From the NCBI GenBank assembly GCA_902786365.1, contig CADACD010000011.1:1-64000 (forward strand): a DNA stretch of 64,000 bases, given 5' to 3'. Shown here one piece after another: positions 26,983-36,189 of the stretch; position 1 is the first letter of the stretch, and the number at the start of each line of letters is the position of its first letter. The notes beneath the pieces are model-generated. The model was not told the DNA's origin and ran no database searches. It was given only the letters and a program-made list of their open reading frames with translations. The position numbers and the translations under genes were made by a program. Origin of the DNA: an uncultured Lachnospiraceae bacterium (GTDB lineage: Bacteria; Bacillota; Clostridia; Lachnospirales; Lachnospiraceae).

Positions 26983-28641
26983 TTGCAGAATTTAAGAAAA
27001 TATATAGCCATTGACCTCAAAAGTTTTTATGCCTCAGTTGAATGTGTTGAACGTGGTCTTGATCCGCTCACAACAAACCTTGTGGTTGCTGATAAAAGTC
27101 GGACAGAAAAAACAATTTGTCTCGCCGTCTCTCCCTCTCTCAAATCATATGGTATCTCAGGTCGTGCGAGATTATTTGAAGTGGTTCAGAAAGTACGTGA
27201 AGTGAACCTGTCCAGGCAACAAAAAGCTCCAAACAGAACTTTTTCAGGTGAATCCTCAATTTCCACTGAACTAGACTCCAATCCCTCATTGAAACTTTCC
27301 TATATAGTTGCATCTCCACAGATGGCACACTATATGCAAGTCAGTACAAAAATCTATAATATTTATTTGAAATACATTGCCCCTGAAGACATTCATGTCT
27401 ATTCAATTGATGAAGTCTTTATGGATGTAACCGATTATCTTACCGTATACCAATGCACACCGCATGAGCTTGCTATCCGGATGATAAAAGATGTCCTTTC
27501 CACTACCGGTATTACTGCTACTGCCGGCATAGGTACAAACCTATATTTGTGCAAGGTTGCGATGGATATCGTTGCAAAACATATGCCTGCTGATAATGAT
27601 GGTGTGAGAATTGCCGAACTTGATGAGTATTCTTACCGTAAGCTTTTATGGTCCCATCGCCCCCTTACAGACTTTTGGCGTATTGGCAGGGGATATTCCA
27701 GAAAGCTGGAGGCTGCCGGACTGTACACAATGGGTGATATTGCGAGATGCTCTATCGGAAAATGGAATGATTATTTTAACGAAGACTTTCTTTATAAAAT
27801 GTTTGGAATCAATGCTGAATTACTGATAGACCATGCATGGGGATATGAGCCTGTCACAATCGCAGACATAAAAGCTTATAAACCTGAAAATAACAGTATC
27901 AGTTGCGGACAGGTTCTCAGTTGTCCTTATACTTTTGAGAAAGCTAAAATTATCATTCGAGAAATGGCTGAGATGCTTTCTCTTGATTTAGTAGATAAAG
28001 GATTAGTAACAAATCAAATCGTTCTTACCATCGGTTATGACACTGAAAATATCAACGATAACAAAATCCGCAATTCATACCGTGGCGAATTGACAACGGA
28101 CCGGTATGGCAGAACAATTCCAAAACACGCACATGGCACTGGAAATATTGACAGAATGACATCCAGCACTAGGCTTATCACCAACTGTGCAATACAATTA
28201 TATGAGAAAATTATTGATAAAAAACTATTGATTCGCAGAATTTATATTGTTGCTAACCATGTTGTGCCGAAAAATATGTCAAACATCGTCAATTCCTCTG
28301 TTATTTCTATAAAACAAAAAACAGAAACAAATACAAAAAATGTCATTAATGATTCTTCTACTATTGACACAAATCCTAAAAGTATTATCAATGATGACGA
28401 GGATATTACAAAATATACAGAGTATGAATATGAGCAGCTTGATTTATTCACAGATTATGAAGAATTCGAAAAGAAACGTCAATTAGAAGAAAAGGAACTG
28501 GAACGAGAAAAACAATTGCAGCATGCCATGCTGGATATCAAGAAAAAATTTGGTAAAAATGCTGTCCTTAAAGGTACAAGCCTTGAAGAAGGTGCAACTG
28601 CAATACAAAGAAATCAACAGATAGGAGGTCATAAAGCATGA
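26983..28641 (+). CDS. Y-family DNA polymerase (UmuC/DinB-like, SOS-induced)
   Basis: A 552-residue translesion polymerase. It has the metal-binding IDLKSFYASVECVERG at the N-terminus, YSIDEVFMDV (second acidic cluster), TATAGIGTNLYLCKVAMD and a little-finger domain beginning near residue 345. The C-terminus carries EQLDLF, a sliding-clamp-binding motif, at about 487-491 and then a charged helix. A TTG start at 26983 fits the AGAAGG site; a GTG at 26974 is also in frame. The LexA box upstream shows DNA-damage control. The stop overlaps the YolD-like gene by 4 bases. Confidence 0.93.
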   Translation: MQNLRKYIAIDLKSFYASVECVERGLDPLTTNLVVADKSRTEKTICLAVSPSLKSYGISGRARLFEVVQKVREVNLSRQQKAPNRTFSGESSISTELDSNPSLKLSYIVASPQMAHYMQVSTKIYNIYLKYIAPEDIHVYSIDEVFMDVTDYLTVYQCTPHELAIRMIKDVLSTTGITATAGIGTNLYLCKVAMDIVAKHMPADNDGVRIAELDEYSYRKLLWSHRPLTDFWRIGRGYSRKLEAAGLYTMGDIARCSIGKWNDYFNEDFLYKMFGINAELLIDHAWGYEPVTIADIKAYKPENNSISCGQVLSCPYTFEKAKIIIREMAEMLSLDLVDKGLVTNQIVLTIGYDTENINDNKIRNSYRGELTTDRYGRTIPKHAHGTGNIDRMTSSTRLITNCAIQLYEKIIDKKLLIRRIYIVANHVVPKNMSNIVNSSVISIKQKTETNTKNVINDSSTIDTNPKSIINDDEDITKYTEYEYEQLDLFTDYEEFEKKRQLEEKELEREKQLQHAMLDIKKKFGKNAVLKGTSLEEGATAIQRNQQIGGHKA

Positions 28642-29096
28642 ATAAAGATTCATATGATGATATATTGAACATGCCTCACCATCAGTCATCAAAACATCCT
28701 CACATGTCAAACCTTGACCGTGCTGCCCAGTTCTCCCCATTTGCCGCTTTAACAGGGTACGAGGACGCTATCAGAGAAACCGCAAGAACTACTGAATCTA
28801 GAATTGAACTTGATGAATATATCATGGACATGATAAATGAAAAACTACAGTTAATTTCCAAAAGCATAGAAGTTTTGAACATTCATCCTTCTGTGTCAAT
28901 TACTTATTTTTGCCCCGATACTGCAAAAAGTGGTGGAAAATATACAACTGTGGAAGGTGTTGTAAAAAAAGTAAATTTGTACACTCGAAAAATCATTTTA
29001 CAAATGAAAAACAGTTCATCAAACGCTGTTTTACCTATTGATGATATTGTTAAGATTGATGATATTGTTTCTGTTGATGGCATTACTTCCTTATGA
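28638..29096 (+). CDS. YolD-like family protein
   Basis: A 152-residue protein with the YolD-like signature SNLDRAAQFSPFAALTGYEDAI near residues 24-45. The middle helix (MDMINEKLQLISKSIEVL) and beta-rich end are as in the family. YolD-like genes commonly follow UV-damage Y-family polymerase genes in Firmicutes; here ATG overlaps the polymerase stop (ATGA). Its biochemical role is not known, but context points to assistance or control of the translesion polymerase. Its last codons lie in the first copy of a 19-base tandem repeat. Confidence 0.88.
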   Translation: MNKDSYDDILNMPHHQSSKHPHMSNLDRAAQFSPFAALTGYEDAIRETARTTESRIELDEYIMDMINEKLQLISKSIEVLNIHPSVSITYFCPDTAKSGGKYTTVEGVVKKVNLYTRKIILQMKNSSSNAVLPIDDIVKIDDIVSVDGITSL

Positions 29097-29132
29097 TGAC
29101 ATTACTTCCGTATGATGGCATTACTTCCGTAT
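29076..29132. repeat. Three tandem copies of a 19-base repeat at the end of the YolD-like gene
   Basis: The unit GATGGCATTACTTCCGTAT occurs at 29076-29094, 29095-29113 and 29114-29132 with one or two changes per copy. The first copy contains the stop codon of the YolD-like gene. The array fills the space between two converging genes. Confidence 0.85.
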
Positions 29133-29138
29133 TTGTCA

Positions 29139-30212
29139 TTACTCTTCCACCCCCCTTTTGTACAGCTGAATATTGATATCCACATTACCTGCAATTCCAT
29201 CGACTCTTCCTTCATTTGTATACTGCCAGTATTCAAATTTGTATGGTGTCTGCGGCAGTGCTTCATAGTCAGCATACCAAATCGGATAATCTGCCAACTC
29301 TTCCAGATTGAGATTGTATGCTTCCCAAAGCATATTCGAATACACCATCGGTTCATATCCTGCTTCTTTCACTCTGTTACAGAATGCCACTGTATTTTTA
29401 GTAAACTGCTCTCCTGTAACATTGTCTGTTCTCGCAATATCATCTAGTATACTTTCAGGATCATATACAACAGGAAGTGTGATATTGTGATTCTTTAGAT
29501 GATTGATAACAAAGTCTGCCTCCTCTATTGCCTCTGCCTCATTCACTGCCTGTGCAAAGAAATAGACTCCAACCTCAAGTCCTGCATTCTTAGCCCCTTC
29601 CACATTATTTTCAAATTCTCTGTCAAGAGAGATATTTCCTGCCACCCCATATCCCCTGTAACCAAGTCTTACTATCACAAAATCATATCCTGCTGCCTTT
29701 ACCTTCTGCCAATCTATTGTTCCCTGATGATGTGATACATCAACACCCAGCCTTGAAGTAAATGTTTCATCATGATAAGAAAGCTTCTCACCTTCTCTTA
29801 CAAATGTATTTAAATCGTACTGATGACTTTCAACATTTGGATTTATCTCTACCTCATACTCCTGCCCAAATACATCAACAAATTTTAACATTCCACTGCT
29901 ATATTTGGATACTACAGAATTTTCCTTGTTTTCAGTTTTCTTATCCTGATTATTTTTTTCTGATTCATTACTTTTATTATCTCTGTCATTTTTTGACTCA
30001 TTACTTTTGCTTTCTATGCCATTATTTTTATCATCAACTAACGAATTATCCGTACTACTGTCTGATGTATCTTCAAAAGAAATCACTGATTTATTTTCGC
30101 TGGCTGTTTGTATATCAATTCCACTTGTTGTAACAGTTTTCTCTTTTCCACATGACTGTAAGAACAGTGCTGATGATAAAATTGTCAATATTACAATTTT
30201 TCTAATCCTCAT
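29139..30212 (-). CDS. GH25-family lysozyme-like lipoprotein
   Basis: A 357-residue exported lipoprotein: basic start, hydrophobic segment and lipobox LFLQSC at about residue 21, then a long Ser/Asn/Lys/Glu-rich linker (about 35-110). The C-terminal domain is glycoside hydrolase 25, with RLGVDVSHHQGTIDW, FVIVRLGYRG, VGVYFFAQA and the acidic VVYDPES that closes the active site. It should cleave peptidoglycan (N-acetylmuramidase) at the cell surface. The ATG at 30210-30212 fits the lipoprotein signal; an upstream in-frame start would add 19 polar residues. Confidence 0.9.
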   Translation of the reverse strand: MRIRKIVILTILSSALFLQSCGKEKTVTTSGIDIQTASENKSVISFEDTSDSSTDNSLVDDKNNGIESKSNESKNDRDNKSNESEKNNQDKKTENKENSVVSKYSSGMLKFVDVFGQEYEVEINPNVESHQYDLNTFVREGEKLSYHDETFTSRLGVDVSHHQGTIDWQKVKAAGYDFVIVRLGYRGYGVAGNISLDREFENNVEGAKNAGLEVGVYFFAQAVNEAEAIEEADFVINHLKNHNITLPVVYDPESILDDIARTDNVTGEQFTKNTVAFCNRVKEAGYEPMVYSNMLWEAYNLNLEELADYPIWYADYEALPQTPYKFEYWQYTNEGRVDGIAGNVDINIQLYKRGVEE

Positions 30213-30302
30213 ATAATCTCTACTATCATCTCTTTCTGTATTCTTTGTATGCTGTCGAATTTTATTCACCGTTTCTGTTTCTGCTATTGAGAATTATCCA
30301 TA

Positions 30303-30683
30303 TTATTTTATTCTATTACCATCTTTATCAAATTGTTTTTTGAGTTCAATTTCAACAGGAATAATTGCACCTATCAGGATAATGCATTGGAGTATCTCAA
30401 CAACTCCTCCCCATATGCCTATTGTATTTTCGCTTTTTCCCATTACCGGAACCATTAAAAGAATTGACACGGGAAGCATAATAATTCCTATACGTTTCCA
30501 CAACTTCCCACAATAATTCTGTGCAAAATCCCATGTTTCCTGACTTTTCTTCGACATTCTTGTCCTATACCCATAGACTCCATTAATCGACTTTGGTGGA
30601 TTTTTCACTAGAACAATACCGAAAATAATCATGATTACAGGCACTAAAAAAGCACTTATCGTCATAAATATCCAAAATCCCAT
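30303..30683 (-). CDS. SdpI/YhfL-like small membrane protein
   Basis: A 126-residue protein with three to four hydrophobic segments and the motif INGVYGYRTRMSKKSQETWDFAQ between the first and second helices, the hallmark of the SdpI family. SdpI itself confers immunity to a killing toxin in Bacillus, but most members have no known role. It stands alone on the minus strand between the lysozyme and glutaredoxin-like genes. Confidence 0.75.
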   Translation of the reverse strand: MGFWIFMTISAFLVPVIMIIFGIVLVKNPPKSINGVYGYRTRMSKKSQETWDFAQNYCGKLWKRIGIIMLPVSILLMVPVMGKSENTIGIWGGVVEILQCIILIGAIIPVEIELKKQFDKDGNRIK

Positions 30684-30704
30684 TTTATTTTTATGATCCT
30701 TTCA

Positions 30705-30944
30705 CTACTTTTGCGGATTTTTTTTCAGCCACTCAATAATATCTAAACTTTCATACATCGGCTTACCATCAATCAATAAACAAGGCACCTGTCTTTTACC
30801 ACCGACTTCTATCAATCGTTTCATGTCCTCATCATTTTTATGAATATCATGCATTTCAATATCTGTACGTCCACTTTCATCAATAAAAGACATCACACGT
30901 CTGCAATAGGGACATGTATCAAATTTATATAATTCTAATTTCAT
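30705..30944 (-). CDS. Glutaredoxin-like protein
   Basis: A 79-residue thioredoxin-fold protein with the redox motif CPYC (FDTCPYCRRV), the cis-proline segment RQVPCLL and the closing MYESLDIIEWL helix. It should reduce disulfides or glutathione-like mixed disulfides in the cytoplasm. The ATG at 30942-30944 fits the GGAG site; a TTG start ten codons upstream is less likely. Confidence 0.88.
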   Translation of the reverse strand: MKLELYKFDTCPYCRRVMSFIDESGRTDIEMHDIHKNDEDMKRLIEVGGKRQVPCLLIDGKPMYESLDIIEWLKKNPQK

Positions 30945-31070
30945 CTTTGTTCTGCTCCAATTCTTTTTAACCAATATTTAGCGAATTAACTCTGTGTTCT
31001 ATTCGTTCTATTACTTTGTATTCTCTCTTATCATTTGCTCCAAAATATATTTTTTAATCACTTCAATTAC

Positions 31071-31748
31071 TTAATTATTTCTTACAATATACCCACTAAT
31101 TGCTCCTGCCACGCTTGAAATTGGCATTGTCTGTAACCATACACGTCCCGGTCCTGTTACCACTGTGTTAAAGAATCCTTCACCACCAAGTAATTTGTTT
31201 TTGAGTCCCGGCACTGACTGTATCTCCATTGTACAAGATTCTGACATTCCGGCAAGATTTCCTGTATCAATCACAATCTGCTGACCGGCTGAAAGGTTGT
31301 ATTCTACAACATGACCATCAAATTCAGCAAAACAGATACCATTTCCTGATATCTTCTGCATAATAAATCCTTCTCCTCCAAATATACCTGCTCCCAGATT
31401 CTTTCTGAAATATACCGACATCTTAACCCCTACTTCGCTTGCCAGAAACGCTGTTTTCTGCAAAATCATACCATTTCCCGGTGTGATTTCAAATGCACGA
31501 ATTGAACCTGGAAAACTAGATGCCATTGCAATCATTCCGGGACCTCCCTGTGCTGTATAAACATTCTGAAACATTGCTTCACCGCTAAATGCTCTTCCAA
31601 ACATTTTGCCTACTCCTCCACCAACAGTCTCCATCTTCATATTTGGCGACATCCATGACATGGCTCCATTTTCTGTAATAATCTGCTCACCTGCATTCAA
31701 ATTACAAATCACAACCGGAAGATTTCCTCCCTGAATTTCGTACTGCAT
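31071..31748 (-). CDS. AIM24/TIGR00266-family protein
   Basis: A 225-residue beta-rich protein starting MQYEIQGGNLPVVICNL, with glycine-rich repeats such as GGGVGKMFGRAFSGE and GAGIFGGEGFIMQ, and an ending LGGEGFFNTVVTGPGRVWLQTMP. This is the conserved AIM24 fold, widespread in bacteria, with an uncertain biochemical role. GGAGG lies eight bases before the ATG at 31746-31748, so a longer upstream frame is rejected. Confidence 0.88.
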   Translation of the reverse strand: MQYEIQGGNLPVVICNLNAGEQIITENGAMSWMSPNMKMETVGGGVGKMFGRAFSGEAMFQNVYTAQGGPGMIAMASSFPGSIRAFEITPGNGMILQKTAFLASEVGVKMSVYFRKNLGAGIFGGEGFIMQKISGNGICFAEFDGHVVEYNLSAGQQIVIDTGNLAGMSESCTMEIQSVPGLKNKLLGGEGFFNTVVTGPGRVWLQTMPISSVAGAISGYIVRNN

Positions 31749-32004
31749 ACCAAATACCTCCATTAGTAAAATTATATTAGATTCATTATACCATATTAAC
31801 TTCAAATTTACATAAAAATGATTCAATATTTAATAAATTTATTTTACTGATTCCACCCCATTTTATTAAATTAATTCAACATTAATTTCCCAATAATAAA
31901 ACCTCATAATGAAAAAACATAAAAAAAGTGGTGAAGTTCAGATTTGTAACAGAGTATCGCGAAAAGCATATAATGTACTAAAACAAAACGGAGAGGTTAT
32001 ATGA

Positions 32005-32232
32005 ATGATTACAACCATGTGTGCAACTATATTAAAAATCAACAGAAACAGCCTTCTTGTACGCGACAATGACACATCACAGGAGGTTATTGTAAATAAT
32101 ATATCATGTGCATGTAATTTTCGTCTAAATGAGAGAATCAATATCGTATATGACGGAAGAATGACAATGAGTATACCACCACAGATTAATGCGATAAAAA
32201 TTATCAAAGCCCCCTTTAACCGCTGCTTATAA
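32005..32232 (+). CDS. Small beta-rich protein of unknown function
   Basis: A 75-residue protein, MITTMCATILKINRNSLLVRD, continuing with alternating hydrophobic residues and ending VPP-like SIPPQINAIKII. The pattern of short beta strands suggests an OB-like barrel, but this is inference. A GAGAGG site lies nine bases before the ATG. The next gene starts 32 bases downstream. No family could be named with confidence. Confidence 0.6.
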   Translation: MITTMCATILKINRNSLLVRDNDTSQEVIVNNISCACNFRLNERINIVYDGRMTMSIPPQINAIKIIKAPFNRCL

Positions 32233-32264
32233 TAATCACTGAGTATAACAAACAAAAAAACAAT

Positions 32265-32630
32265 ATGATGCTTGAGGAAAATGGCTGTCTGTCTGAGCAA
32301 TCTATGAAAAAAACAGAGTGTTTCTGGAACCGGATTATGATGGAGCATGCCATGTTTATCCGCGGACTTCTTGACCCAACTGAAGCTGAATTGTTTGAGT
32401 CGGCTGATGAATTTTCGAAAGACTATGCCAAATTATTGGAAGCATGTGAGAAATCCCAGTCGAAAGCAATGACGGAAGTATCACTGATGGAAACGATGAA
32501 ATTCAGAGATTTCAAAGCTGCAGGAACAGAAGGAATTGAACAATGTAAAATTCGTTCTGTCATTTTACCTCTGCTTGGTGACCATGTGCTTAGGGAGGCA
32601 AATCATTATATACGATTATTGGAATCATAA
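32265..32630 (+). CDS. DUF2935-type protein, probably only the C-terminal half
   Basis: A 121-residue protein with FWNRIMMEHAMFIRGLLDPTE and KIRSVILPLLGDHVLREANHYIRLLES, both typical of DUF2935 proteins. Complete members known to me have two such helical repeats and about twice the length; the upstream repeat is absent here, and no ribosome binding site precedes the ATG. The frame is open upstream to within the preceding gene, so translational coupling or a deletion of the N-terminal half are both possible. Function unknown. A strong terminator follows. Confidence 0.65.
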   Translation: MMLEENGCLSEQSMKKTECFWNRIMMEHAMFIRGLLDPTEAELFESADEFSKDYAKLLEACEKSQSKAMTEVSLMETMKFRDFKAAGTEGIEQCKIRSVILPLLGDHVLREANHYIRLLES

Positions 32631-32656
32631 GACTGCAAAGTAAAGAGAAAAAAAAC

Positions 32657-32699
32657 AAAACCTCTTATCAGATAATGGTATTTTTTGATAAGAGGTTTT
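32657..32699. terminator. Bidirectional terminator between the DUF2935 gene and the recQ locus
   Basis: AAAACCTCTTATCA (32657-32670) and TGATAAGAGGTTTT (32686-32699) form a perfect 14-base stem. It serves the plus-strand gene ending at 32630 and possibly recQ from the other side. Confidence 0.85.
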
Positions 32700-32831
32700 A
32701 ATCTCATAGTGAAATCTTTCTTTTGTAATATCGAGTTCATATCCTTGTGCAGTCATAAATTCATGTATTCGTCTGACTGTTTTCGGCTCATCATATCCCG
32801 GTATAATATCTTCATATTGTTTTCTATTCCA
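32700..32831 (-). pseudogene. C-terminal fragment of a GyrI-like domain protein
   Basis: In a frame different from recQ the minus strand encodes a stretch that includes DIIPGYDEPKTVRRIHEF, then TAQGYELDITKERFHYEI. This matches the C-terminal part of GyrI-like small-molecule-binding proteins, whose usual continuation (YLSDPR) is lost: the frame runs instead into the terminator at 32699. A TGA precedes the fragment, and its first codons overlap the end of recQ. It is a leftover of a deleted gene. Confidence 0.65.
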
Positions 32832-35313
32832 TCAACCCCTGTTTTCTAAGTCTTGCCACAATCGCACCTTTTGTCCTACCATGTTCCTTTGCGATTTCAG
32901 CCACTTTCATACCGGAATGATATTCACTTATCAGTCTGCTATCCTCTTCACCAGACCATATACCCCCGGCATTTCCTTTATCCATTCCTTCCCACACTGC
33001 ATATTGCTCTTTTTCACGCTCCCCAGTAAAGTATTCTACTACCATTTTCTGAACAGTTTCAGGATATAGCAAAACTTGATATTCCGTACCCTTTTGGCTG
33101 ACTCTCTTTTCTACTTTTACCCCCATCTGTAATCCTTTCTCAGTATATGTTTTCCCAAATCCTGTTATCCCCATTGCATTCTCTACCTCATCTATGATAT
33201 TCTCTTCCATGAGAAAATTCAAAATCACAGACGCTGTAATCTTCTTGACACCTTCCACAGTACAGATATCATTCAATTTCTGCTTTATATCTCCAACATA
33301 ATCATATTCTGCATACGGAAATTTCTTTGCATCTTCCTCATTTAGATAAAATGGAGATTTTATCTTTCTATCTCTAGCCTTTCTTCCTAAGCGTGTCCTA
33401 TCTGCTATCTGCCGGTTATCTCCATTACCAAAAACATAATCTGTACTCTCTTCATCCTCTCTTATACTGGTCACTGCATCCGGATTGTCCTCCATATACT
33501 CTTCAATTTCATCAAGAAACCTCTGACCATATTTTTCATATTTGTTTTCACCAACACCTGATACGCTCAACATTTCCTGTTTATTTTCCGGTGTCTTGAC
33601 ACACATATCAATCAGTGTCTTGTCATTGAAAATGATATACGGAGGTATTGCCTCTTCTTTTGCAATCACTAGTCGTAGATTACGCAGTTTTTCAAACAAT
33701 TCGTATCCTTCTCTTGTCAACAAATCTGTACTTCTCTTGTTTTTGCCTCTCTTTGAAAATTCTGATTTTTCTTCTGATTTTCGAATGAAAACATGTGCAT
33801 CTTCATTCTTTAATCTGCTGATATCACCTATTTTCAAGACACTATATCTGTCATCTGTCTGAATAATATATCCTTCCATGAGCATATTATCAATCAGGAT
33901 ACGCATATCACTCTCATTGCTGTCTTTCAAAATGCCATATGACCTATAATCCATCGCACCAATTTCTTTTAATCTGGCTCGATTCGCACCAAGCAAAGTT
34001 CCAAGAATAATATTCTGTCCAAATCTTCCTTTCGATTCTGCGATACAGTTAATCACCCATTTTGCCTCTTTTGTCATGTCAAATTCTAAATAACTGCGTT
34101 CACAATTCCCACAATTATCACATGGCTTAACAGTCTTTTCCCCAAAATATTCTAATATGTAGTTTCGAAGACATGTTGTTGTTTTACAGTAGCCCTCCAT
34201 TACCTGAAGCCTTCGAAAATCCCTTTGCTGCACAATCTCTCTATCCGAATCATCCACTCCATCAAATTCCTTATTCTCTAGAAGGAATTTATTAATCATA
34301 ATATCCTGTGGTGAAAATAACAAAATGCACTGCGAATTTTCTCCATCACGCCCTGCACGGCCTGCCTCTTGATAATAATTTTCCATACTCTGTGGCATAT
34401 TGTAATGAATCACATATCTCACATTTGACTTATCAATTCCCATACCAAATGCATTAGTAGCAATCACAATCTGAACTCTATCATAGATAAAATCTTCTTG
34501 ATTTTTCTTTCGTTCTTCGTTGCCGATTCCCGCATGATACCTTGTCACTGATAGTCCATTTGCCATTAGCTTTTCATACAGAGAATCTACATTTTTCCTC
34601 GTTGCACAATAAATAATACCACTTTCACTCTGATGTTTATGAATATAATCCAGTACAAAATCATCTTTTCGCTTTCCTGTGATATGCTCCACGCTATAGT
34701 ACAGATTTTCCCTGTCAAAACCTGTTATGACAACTTTTGGATTGTTTAGTCTTAAAATACATTCAATATCCGTTTTCACTTCATCTGTTGCCGTTGCCGT
34801 AAATGCACTAATAACCGGTCTTTTAGGCAAGCCTTCTATAAATTTCACAATCTTAAGATAACTCGGTCTAAAATCCTGCCCCCACTGCGAGATACAATGA
34901 GCCTCATCTACTGTTACCATGGAAATTTCCGTATTGAGTGCAAAGTGAATGAAATTGTCACTTTCAAGCCTCTCCGGTGCCACATAGATAATCTTGTATC
35001 TGCCCTGTGAAGCCAAACACAATGCTTTTGAAATCTGCTGCTCCGTCAGCGATGAGTTGATGAATGCTGCATGAATGCCTGCCTCATTGAGTGATTTTAC
35101 CTGATCTTGCATCAGAGATATCAGTGGCGATATCACAAGTGTAATTCCTGATAGCAACAGTGCAGGCACCTGATAACATACAGATTTGCCTGCACCTGTC
35201 GGCATAATTGCCAATGCGTCTTTTCCTGCCAAAATTTCAGTGATAATCTCTTCCTGTCCTTTTCTAAATGAATCATATCCAAAGTATTTCTTAAGTACCT
35301 CATTTCCTGTCAT
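32824..35313 (-). CDS. recQ: RecQ-family ATP-dependent DNA helicase
   Basis: An 829-residue 3'-5' helicase. The N-terminus has the family opening FGYDSFRKGQEEII, Walker A MPTGAGKS, DEAHC (Walker B), SAFTATAT and motif VI QEAGRAGRDG. The RQC part has the zinc-binding cysteines CDNCGNC. An HRDC domain follows (about residues 520-600), and the protein ends with a Myb/helix-turn-helix-like segment (EEDSRLISEYHSG, then EIAKEHGRTKGAIVARL). It acts in recombination repair. GGAGG fits the ATG at 35311-35313 rather than the TTG five codons upstream. Confidence 0.95.
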   Translation of the reverse strand: MTGNEVLKKYFGYDSFRKGQEEIITEILAGKDALAIMPTGAGKSVCYQVPALLLSGITLVISPLISLMQDQVKSLNEAGIHAAFINSSLTEQQISKALCLASQGRYKIIYVAPERLESDNFIHFALNTEISMVTVDEAHCISQWGQDFRPSYLKIVKFIEGLPKRPVISAFTATATDEVKTDIECILRLNNPKVVITGFDRENLYYSVEHITGKRKDDFVLDYIHKHQSESGIIYCATRKNVDSLYEKLMANGLSVTRYHAGIGNEERKKNQEDFIYDRVQIVIATNAFGMGIDKSNVRYVIHYNMPQSMENYYQEAGRAGRDGENSQCILLFSPQDIMINKFLLENKEFDGVDDSDREIVQQRDFRRLQVMEGYCKTTTCLRNYILEYFGEKTVKPCDNCGNCERSYLEFDMTKEAKWVINCIAESKGRFGQNIILGTLLGANRARLKEIGAMDYRSYGILKDSNESDMRILIDNMLMEGYIIQTDDRYSVLKIGDISRLKNEDAHVFIRKSEEKSEFSKRGKNKRSTDLLTREGYELFEKLRNLRLVIAKEEAIPPYIIFNDKTLIDMCVKTPENKQEMLSVSGVGENKYEKYGQRFLDEIEEYMEDNPDAVTSIREDEESTDYVFGNGDNRQIADRTRLGRKARDRKIKSPFYLNEEDAKKFPYAEYDYVGDIKQKLNDICTVEGVKKITASVILNFLMEENIIDEVENAMGITGFGKTYTEKGLQMGVKVEKRVSQKGTEYQVLLYPETVQKMVVEYFTGEREKEQYAVWEGMDKGNAGGIWSGEEDSRLISEYHSGMKVAEIAKEHGRTKGAIVARLRKQGLME

Positions 35314-35491
35314 TATTTTATCCTCCAATATTTACAACAAATTCACCTTATCTTAACCTTCCATAGTTACTGTTCACAGGTATACTCCACCCAGACTATA
35401 TGTCATATCCTCGTTTCGGCTAAATTATTTTATATTGCAGCTCTATGTCACTGCTTTATATTACTACATTATGTAACCAATTGATGCTACT

Positions 35492-36181
35492 CTACTTTCT
35501 TCTCTCCAATATTCCTTTCATCAACAGCAAGTCTTCCGGTGTTGTAATCTTGATATTCTCATATCCTGCCATGATTAGTTTTATCTTTTCGTCTGTATAT
35601 TTTTCCACTGCCATTGCATCATCTGTGATGGTTGTGTCATTATGTTCTTTCATTTTATCATATGCACTCTTTATTAAAGATACATCAAATGCCTGCGGTG
35701 TCTGTATCTGCCACACAAATTTTCTGTTTGGAGTGCTGACAACCATGCCCTCTTCATCTGCAATCTTTATTGTATCTTTCACCGGCATGCCCGCTATACA
35801 TGCAGGGCAGTTTTTGATTTCTTCTATCATTTCATCAATCTGTTCTGTTTTGATAAGTGGTCTTGCTCCATCATGGATAAGCACTTTATCTCCATCATCC
35901 ATGACTGCTAATCCTGCTATGACAGAATCATACCGTTCTTTTCCTCCACTCACCACTTTACTCACTTTACAAAAGCCAAACTTTTCTATGATTTCTTTCT
36001 GCACAAACTCAATATCTTCCTTTGCAGTCACAACAATGATATCGTCTATTTTGCTCTGTTCAAAAGCAGCCAATGTATAATACAATACAGGTCTGTCATC
36101 AACAAGAAGATATTGTTTGCTTACATCACTTTTCATTCGTGTGCCTTTTCCCGCAGAAAGAACTATCGCATTTATTTGCAT
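35492..36181 (-). CDS. ispD: 2-C-methyl-D-erythritol 4-phosphate cytidylyltransferase
   Basis: A 229-residue enzyme of the non-mevalonate isoprenoid pathway that joins CTP to methylerythritol phosphate. The N-terminal AIVLSAGKGTRMKSDVSKQYL is the nucleotide-binding signature, VLIHDGARPL and the VWQIQTPQAF segment are also typical. It ends before recQ, and starts 8 bases after tsaD on the same strand, suggesting cotranscription. Confidence 0.95.
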   Translation of the reverse strand: MQINAIVLSAGKGTRMKSDVSKQYLLVDDRPVLYYTLAAFEQSKIDDIIVVTAKEDIEFVQKEIIEKFGFCKVSKVVSGGKERYDSVIAGLAVMDDGDKVLIHDGARPLIKTEQIDEMIEEIKNCPACIAGMPVKDTIKIADEEGMVVSTPNRKFVWQIQTPQAFDVSLIKSAYDKMKEHNDTTITDDAMAVEKYTDEKIKLIMAGYENIKITTPEDLLLMKGILERRK

Positions 36182-36189
36182 CCTTATCT

